NCBI GenBank assembly: GCA_958496175.1
Contig: OY292277.1
Coordinates: 53,269,050-53,333,049 of the forward strand
Direction: 5' to 3'
From: Sisyra terminalis
Taxonomy: Eukaryota > Arthropoda > Insecta > Neuroptera > Sisyridae
Length of the DNA stretch: 64,000 bases
Shown: positions 27,801 to 36,800 of the stretch, piece by piece
How the letters are laid out: each line of letters begins with the position of its first letter
Position numbering within the stretch: the stretch's first letter is position 1
The notes under the pieces: generated by a model
The model's database searches: none
What the model was told of the DNA's origin: nothing
Seen by the model: the letters and a program-made list of their open reading frames with translations, nothing else
Translations under genes and position numbers: made by a program

Positions 27801-30800
27801 CAAAGTGGCAATCGAAATACGTATCTGGGCAATACGTCACGAATATTCTTGTTTGAACTTCTGTTCAAAATTATTTTTATGGTATGATTTTTATATATTA
27901 TTATAAAATTAAATTATACTACATAAATTGGACCGCAATATATCCTATATATTGTATACACAGTATAACTGTTCAAAGTCAGCGAAAAAATTCTATTTTG
28001 ATTAAGAACTAAGTGTTATTCCACAGATAAATTATCACGAAAACTAATGGTACATGCAGGAAATTATTAAACAAGCTTTTATATAAAAAATATTCTCAGC
28101 TTTCATTTTGATAATTACTATTTTTTTTGTACTTAGTACTCAAAATAAGGTTTTTTCGCTGACTTTGAACAGTTACACTGTGTATACAATTTTGCTTGGG
28201 AAGGATTCGGTGAAAGTAAAGAAATTTGGGAACACCCCTCCCCCCTCCCTGCATAACAAAATCGCAATAAGAGAAAGGCACAACTTATAAATTGAGATCA
28301 ATCCGTGGTCAAACTACTTGATAACCACTGAGGAAGATTGCTTGGCAATCGAAATATGTATCTGGGCAATACGTCACGAATATTTTTGTTTGAACTTCTG
28401 TTCAAATTTATGTTTATGGTATAATTTTTATATATTATTATATCAGATTATACTACATAAATTGGACCGCAATATATTCTATATATTGTATACACAGTAT
28501 GTAGCACTGTTCAAAAGATATAATGATAAAATAATTTTCTTTTTGGAAAACCAAAATTGGAGAGGAGGGACTTGGTACCCCTGGTGATAATTTTTTTTTG
28601 TACTCATGTTAGGGACCTAATCTATCAATTAGTACGAAAATTAACTTCTACGTCCTTTTTGGGGACTTCACTTATAAATTATGGTAATATGGTAATCGAT
28701 GTTCATGTGCCATGGCCCTGATCGCCCTAATGAAATCTAGCAAAAGTTATTAATGGGATTTTTTCTATTAAAAGAATACATATGCTTTCTTAAAGATAAA
28801 ATCGAAAACCACCACTCCTGCTGAATAATTTTCGGTAAATTTGCGAATATTAATGGCTTAAATAGTAATAAAAAATGGCAAAATTTTAAACAAGAAGACA
28901 ATTCAGGTTGTTTAAGATCGGATTTTTTATTTAATATTTTTACTTTTCAATTAGCTACGTTTCGTTACGTATCGTAACTTCATCATGCTTCTTGATTCAC
29001 AAAAATAAAATATTTTTTTTTTATTGAATTTAAATTAAAAATATTTTATTTTTGTGAATCAAGAAGCCTGATGAAGTTTCTATACGTAACGAAACGTAGC
29101 TAATTGAAAATTAAAAATATTAAATAATAAATTCGATCTTAAACAACCTGAATTGTCTTCTTATTTATTAAAAGCTGAGGTCAAAATTTTATCATCTATT
29201 ATGGAAAATTTTAAACGTTAGAATTTGATCTTTGTGCCATACAATTACGAAATGAAATCTTTTGGGAATCGAAAAGCTTTTATTGGAAAATAAATAAAGA
29301 AAAAAAGGAAAAGCAATTTTCTTTGAATACTAAAACACTTGTCGTGTTTATATAAGAAACCATAATATTTACAAGACATATTGAAATATACAAGTGAATG
29401 ATATTATAGGGAAAATAAAATATTTATCTTTCTCTCAAATCTTGATCAAGTCTTTGCGATGATTGATTTATAAAACGATGCCACCGAATACTTCTATTGT
29501 AGACTCTATTTTTATATAAGAGAAATTATATCAAGGATATTCCAAAATTAATTTATTGGAAATTTTTTTTGATTTGAACCAATTTTTTTTTTTTTTGGTG
29601 AGGAAAGATGAATTGCTTTGTTTGGTGGTTGTGATAAAAGTTTTTTTGTTACCAAATTGTGTATATTAGACTGAGTCAAAAAAAATTATGATTTTTTTTT
29701 CTTAATTATATCAAAAATATTGTTGGGAATGACAAAAAAAATCCTGTGAAAATTTAAGCTCTTTATATTAAGAGGTGCCGCATCGCAAATTTCGATTTTC
29801 CATTGAAATAACATGGGAACAATATTCTCTTGCACTTTGGAATTTTATAGCTCACGTTGGTGACAATATTTCGGAATGATCAAGATATATTCTTGTAGAA
29901 AATTGAACGATCTACAAAAAAGGTCTCCGACAAGTTTTTGATATATTTATTCCTTCAAAAGTTATTCGAGGTCAAAGTTGAACTAAAGAGAAGTTTTAAT
30001 ATTTTTTCAATTTTTTGACGCAGCCATCAATTTTATCAGAAAATTTTATAGGACATTTTTTGTAGAGCACTTTTTTTCCATAACTTATCTCTATAAAAGT
30101 TTTTGATATTTTTCATTGAAATTGAAAATTGAATTAAACTCCGAAAGATGAAGTTCTTATCCATTTACAAGTGCATTGGAATGCCTAATGCATCTCATTT
30201 TCGTAATCATTGATCGAAACAAAAAATCCTCTGGAGATGTGGTCCACAATCTCCAGGTATATCAGGGAACTTTACAGATCTTCTATTTGTATTCAATGAC
30301 GTTAAAAGCTTTATGTGTATTTTTTTAAATCGTTTTACAAAATATTTTAAATGAACTCCAGAAGATGAGGTCCAAAATATCCCCAGGTATGCCAAAATAC
30401 CTAACAGTTCTTCGATTTGCAATTAATGACTTCTAAAGCTCTATGGGAGTTTTTTGTAATCATTTTACATAGTATTTGAAATAAACTTCAGAAGATGAGG
30501 TCCACATCTATCTCCAGGTCTATTGAAGTACCTAATGTTTCTCATATTTTTAACTAATGACTTCAAATGCCTCCTGGATATTTTTCCTACTCGTTTTTCA
30601 AAACATTTAAAGAGAACTCCAGTAGATGAGGTCCATGCCAAACTCCAGGTGGGTCAGGGAATCTAATGGATCTTTTATTTGTTAGGAATGGTCCAAAAGT
30701 CTCTAGTGTTTTATTTTTACTCATTTTACAAAAAATTTGAATTAAACTCCAGAAGATGAGGTCCATGTCAACCTCCAGGTATATCAGGGATCTTAATGAA

Positions 30801-33800
30801 CCTTATTTTCGTCATTGAGGTTTCCAATAAATTCCCTACATAAATTTCGAACTAATTTTATATAAAATTTCATACAATCCTTTGGTGGTCCAAGTCACCG
30901 CTCCAAAACCGGTAGGTTTTGGGTTCGATTCTCGAACTATTTCAGAATTTAAAATAAGTTCCTGGAGATGAGGTCCTCGTCTATCCCCCAAGTCCATCAG
31001 TATATGTAATTATTGCAATTTTTGTAATTAGTGTCGTATGTTTCGAACCAATTTTTCTGGAAATTAAAAGGAAAAACTCTAGGAAATGCTATCCATGTCA
31101 ACTTTTAGGTTGTTCGGGGAATTTTATTACGAAATTCCTCGATTTCGATTCCTCGATTCCTTGAAATTCCGACATTCCTGGTCCTTCGGATCGCCCATCA
31201 TAAAATTTAATAGTTCTAATATTTGTAATTAGTGATCCCAAAAAGTATTGGGTATGAGAAATAAATATTTGATTTATTAAATTATAATAATTATGGTGTA
31301 TTATGCGACAACAATCAAGTAAAGCTCCTTAATAATTGTCAGCCCTTAGTGGCCCTTAATTATAAATCTTATAAACAAGAGCCATGCGCAACCATTTGGG
31401 TCGGTAAAGTAGTTGATCTTCCATTAAAGATCAAAAACTCCTTTTAGGTTTGAGAAAAGTTAGACAGATGGCATTGCAATAGCACCGTTTAAATATGGGT
31501 TAAATTGGGAAAGATGGAATGTGTAACAAAATTTTAATTATTTTGTACATTTCTCAACATAAAATTAAAGTTTTCAACTCAAAAATTGTTTTTTCTGGGT
31601 TACATAAAGGCAAAAATTGATTTGTATTGGAAAAAAGGTGTAATATTTTATTGGGTTTTAGGCCTTTATGAATGGAAAAGAAAAAAAATTGAGTAGTTAA
31701 TATAAAATTCAAACAAACTTATTGTAATGAATTTTTGAATTGACAATGCGTTAATCGATTGATTTAAATGTTAAAATTAAAACTTCAGCATTTCAATTTG
31801 CATTTATAATTCAAATTGAATATTTAATTTTTCGTATTGAAATCTCAGAAGATTATGTATTTGTAAGAGTTTTGTTGAAGAAACACGATCAATAACAGGG
31901 GACAGTTGGCTGTTCCAGGGGGTACGGCAGTGCACGAGAAAATCGCCAGTCCCACGTCGATCACGTCCAGTTCACCAGGAAGTATCAGTGTGCTGGAGGT
32001 ATCCGATCCCAAACTATGTATTCTGGCCCACTTGATGAGTCCACTGGAGCCGATCGATCCGGTGCTGGAGTCCCCGCTATCGCAGCCCCTCGCCAAACAA
32101 AGAGTCATCGCCGGCGAACTACTCAACGAAATCGCCCAATCCAAGTCGGCCACCGGAGGAATGCTCCTCGCCAACATGGAACAACACGGTAATCATCATT
32201 ATTTAAATCTCTTCGTCTCCACCAAATTATATCAAAACATTTCCAGGTTGATTCAAATTTACGAAATCGGATAAGATAAAATATTGACCCAAAAAATTTT
32301 CATGAAAAACACATTTGTTTTCGTAGGTGTTCACGTTGTTTACAAAACTCGACGACGGAAAAGTGGAAAAACTTTTTGAATAAAACAAGTTCGGTACATA
32401 ACATTCAATAAATTATCAAACTTTACCGGCGAAGAGGATTTACATGAAAATATGTTTACACCAAGTGTCACAGTTCAACTGCTTTCGTCGAAAAGTTAAT
32501 AGAAAAAAAGAAAGTTTTCCTAGCAAAAGAAGAGATTTCCCTCGAGAAAAAGAAGTTTATAATGAATATAAATTCAAGTTAAATATATCAATGGAATAAC
32601 ACTTAGAATAAGGATAATTTCGTTAGTATAGACCAGGAATGGCAAATGTAAAGCAGAGGCATTCTGAAGTAATATTTTATCTTATAATATAAAAAGTTTA
32701 CTTGAAAAAAAAACAGTCAATCACGATTAAAAACAGGAATTTAAAGGCATTTTGAAATCATTACATTTAAAATACTTTTATTAACATAAACTAATTCTAA
32801 TGGGTTTTTTGAACATTTAAAATGCCTTTTTTTTAACCAGGATTCTCCGATAACAAACTGAGATTGCCTCAGTAAACTCCCACTCAGTTCCCAAAGGAGG
32901 TGATTTCACTCTTCAGTGCCACTCAAACTTTTTAAATATCCGACAAGTAACTATATGTAAGGGAATATTGAGACTACTGTTATATTATTTCTTCCATTTA
33001 AGGATATTATGGAGGTATGTCAAAATCTTCATGGTATGCTATAAGGACGTAATTAGTCACGAAGTTCTATTTTTTGTGTACTTTTGTCTCCGATTGTATC
33101 TCCATTGGACTGATTCAAAAAAAAATTATGATTTTTTTTTTTTTAATTATATCGAAAATATTGTTGGGAATGACAAAAAAAAATCCTGTGAAAGTTTAAG
33201 CTCTTAATATTAATATTAAGAGGTGCCGCATCGCAAATTTCGATTTTCCATTTAAATAACATGGGAACCATATTCTCTTGCGCTTTGGAATTTGATAGCT
33301 CACGTTGGTGACAATATTTCGGAATGACCCAGGTATATTCTTGTAGAAAATTCAACGATCTACAAAAAAGGTCTTTGGCAAGTTTTTGATATATTTATTC
33401 CTTCAAAAGTTATTCGAGGTCAAAGTTGAACTAAAGAGAAATTTTAATATTTTTCAATTTTTTGACTTTTTCAATTTTTCAAAACTTTGACCCCGAATAA
33501 CTTTTGAAGAAATAAATATATCAAAAACTTGTACGAGACCTTTTTTGTAGATCGTTCAATTTTTTACAAGAATATACCATGGTCATTTCGAAATATTGTC
33601 ACCAACGTGAGCTATAAAATTCCAAAGTGCAAGAGAATATGAATGGCTCCTTATCACCCATTAGTAACCAATTAGTAATGATTAGTAACCAAACCAAAAC
33701 GAAATATGGAATTAAATTTAATTCGTTTCTAAAATATAGTTTACCATCACTGGTTTAAATTAACGTTGTAAAGATCATAAATATCAGATAGTATATAAAT

Positions 33801-36800
33801 ATAAAGAACAGTAGTGAATCCTGTTAAAAAAAGGGCATTTTGAAATCATTCCATTTAAATTGCTATTGATAAACTTAAAGGACTTCTGCTGGATTTTTTG
33901 AACATTAAAATGCCTTTTCCCAACTACTTTAAAACTTTAAAATGGCAGGAATACAACCGTAATATTGATTGAACACAAAGAAATCATGAGATGGAGATAT
34001 ATGCTTTTATTAATTATTAAAAGCATATAAAAATATTTATAATTTAAATTACAAACCCACAACATACAACAAATTTAAACTCAGAAAAAATCACTATTGA
34101 TTTCAAATGGAAAAGTTCAAACGAGCTTTGCAAAATTAATCATATATGTCTATAGATGTAAGTTGAAAGCTTCAAAAGAACTTTTCTTGTACATATATAA
34201 AGTCAATGGGGAGTACGTTTTCATTATTTATTAAAGAAAAATAGAATGATCAATTTTTTTTCTACTTTATCCTTGTATTTCAAAAGTTCAACAGAAAAAG
34301 CAACGAATTATTCAAAGTTTTGAGGATAATAGCAAAAATTCTTTGTAAATCAAGAATCAAATATAATAACAATATAATTTTTACACCAATATGTTTTATC
34401 GCTTAGGTATGGAATATTTAACTATGGGAAATTCGATGCGGTAATTTGTATACACCAAACTAGTTTCACAATAATTAACGTTTGATATATAAGTTTGTAA
34501 ATTAAAAAGTAAACATATAAAGATATATCATTGAAACCGATGTTGGAAAGTTTAAATCGCTAACTCTTTACTTATTTTCGTTTGTTCGAGAAGAATTGAC
34601 GTTTGTTCATTCGTAAATATTAATATTTAGTGACAAGTGATTTAATGATCACAAACAGTTACCAAGTTCCGTCGTTTACCAATCGATGACGGGATGTGAG
34701 ATCAACATTGTTAAGATTATACAATATATAAAAAGATGTTTCAATCCTGCAATGCATGATGGAAAATGTATCAAGTTGTGGCGCCGCCACAAGTGCGTCT
34801 AGTATACTAAATATAGGTCAAAGTTGGTACTCTAAACACACTTGTGGTGGCGCCACATTTTGATACACTTCCCATCATGCATTGGAGGATTGGAACGCTT
34901 TTTATATTACTTTAACAATATTGACTCTATAGGATGTTATATACCGGCAAACAAAGGAACATAGTAACTGTTTGTGATCATTAAATCACTTGTCACTTGT
35001 ATAAACGCAACTAATTTAAGAAATATTAATATCTGGGACGAACAAACGACAATTCTTCTCGAACCAACAAAAATAAGTAATAATATAACAATTTAAACCT
35101 TCCAACATCGGTTTTAATGTCTTAAATTTCCAAAAAACAAATGAAACATAAACACTTGCCTCCGAAGCACTCGTCGATTTGAAAAATTAAATGTTTTATT
35201 TTTTCGAATACAAACCTCATAATATATCGAACATTAATTATTGTAAAACTAATTTGTGTTTAATAGAAATCATTGCCTCGATTTTCCCATAGGGGTTTAA
35301 TATTCTATATTTATACAATGGAACATAATACTGTGCTTATTTTCATTTAAAAAATTCATCAATCCAAGGACGAACAAATGAAGATTTAAATCAATACATC
35401 ATCCCCAAGGCAAAAAAACTGTATTTAAAAATGAAGGGCCAACTTTAGGTGTTTATTTCTTCAAATTCGTTAAAAATATTAAAAAAAACGATCTTAAACA
35501 ACCTGAATTGTCTTCTTATTTAATAAAATCTGAGATCTGAATTTTATTTATCATCTGTTAGGAACTAAATCAGCGGTCGGGGAACTTTTTTAATCATTAC
35601 CTCAAAATATTTTTGCGTAAGTCGATATTCCCCTTCCCCCCAATCTTAAAAGATAATAATCAATGTTAATTTTAATTAAACATTATTTATTGAATTAATT
35701 TATATTTACATATTTGTAGTATAGGTTTCCGAAAAATGATGTTGCTTAATGTTTGATATAATTACTTCAAAATTGGGACCTCAAAATTTCCCTATTACCC
35801 AAAAAAAATCATTTTTAATCCATTTGAGGTAATTTACCCCAGTTCCCCAACCGCTGAACTAAATGATTAATGAATTTAAAAGTAAAGACTGGCTAATTGT
35901 TGTGTATACAATATATAGAATATAATGCGGTCTAATTTATGTAGTATAACTTGATATAATAATATATTCTATATATTGTATATACAGTATAAATGTTCAA
36001 AGGCAGCGAAAAAATCTTATTTTGACTGATTAATTATGATTAACTTTTTTTCTACGAAAACATGACCTTATATGGATTTTTGGTTTCGGTTTCTACCGAA
36101 ACTGAAACTGATGTCGAAATTTGATTTCGGTTTCGGTTGGACACTAGAAATTAGTTAGCACAATTGGTTTTAAGGGCGGATTCAGGATTTTTTATCAAGG
36201 GGGGGGGTAATACCATACAATACCATCTTATTTGCAAGTGCATGAAAGGGGTGCAACGAAAAAAAATCGTAATTCCAGTCCAGTTTCACTAATGTTCTTT
36301 CTATTATTTTATTCATATATTTTAACAACTCTAATAATTTGATTAGCTTCTAAATATGTACTGTGATAAAATCTCCACAGTACATACAAATATCGTGGGG
36401 GGACACGTGCCCCCCATTAAATCCACCCTTGATTGATTTTGTGTAATTAAGCCTTATATTTCTCTAAGTTTACTCAACTTTAACTAGTTAAAAACATTGT
36501 AGAAATCGATGCTTTTCTTGCGAACATTTTCCAAGAAGAAAAGTTGGCAACTTGTCGAATAAATGTTATACACTCTCATCTCAAGCAATTGCATGCAATT
36601 CGTCTTTGAGAATCTACGTCTTACATTTCCTTTTGGGAAGACCGAACAAACGTTTCCATCATGATGTCAGAAACGGAGAAATAAAAGTGTTCCCTGTCGG
36701 GAAATTTGTATTATCCACGTGCAAGAAAAACTCTATTCTCCATCCAAGAGATTATATTAGATTATCCAATTTTGTAGCTACTTTTGTCGCATTTGTTTGT

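Noticed and set aside
31899..31919. Other AG acceptors for the third exon of the unnamed gene (exon starts 31899 or 31919)
   Set aside because: Neither keeps frame with the phase-0 donor at 24331. A missed micro-exon could revive them.
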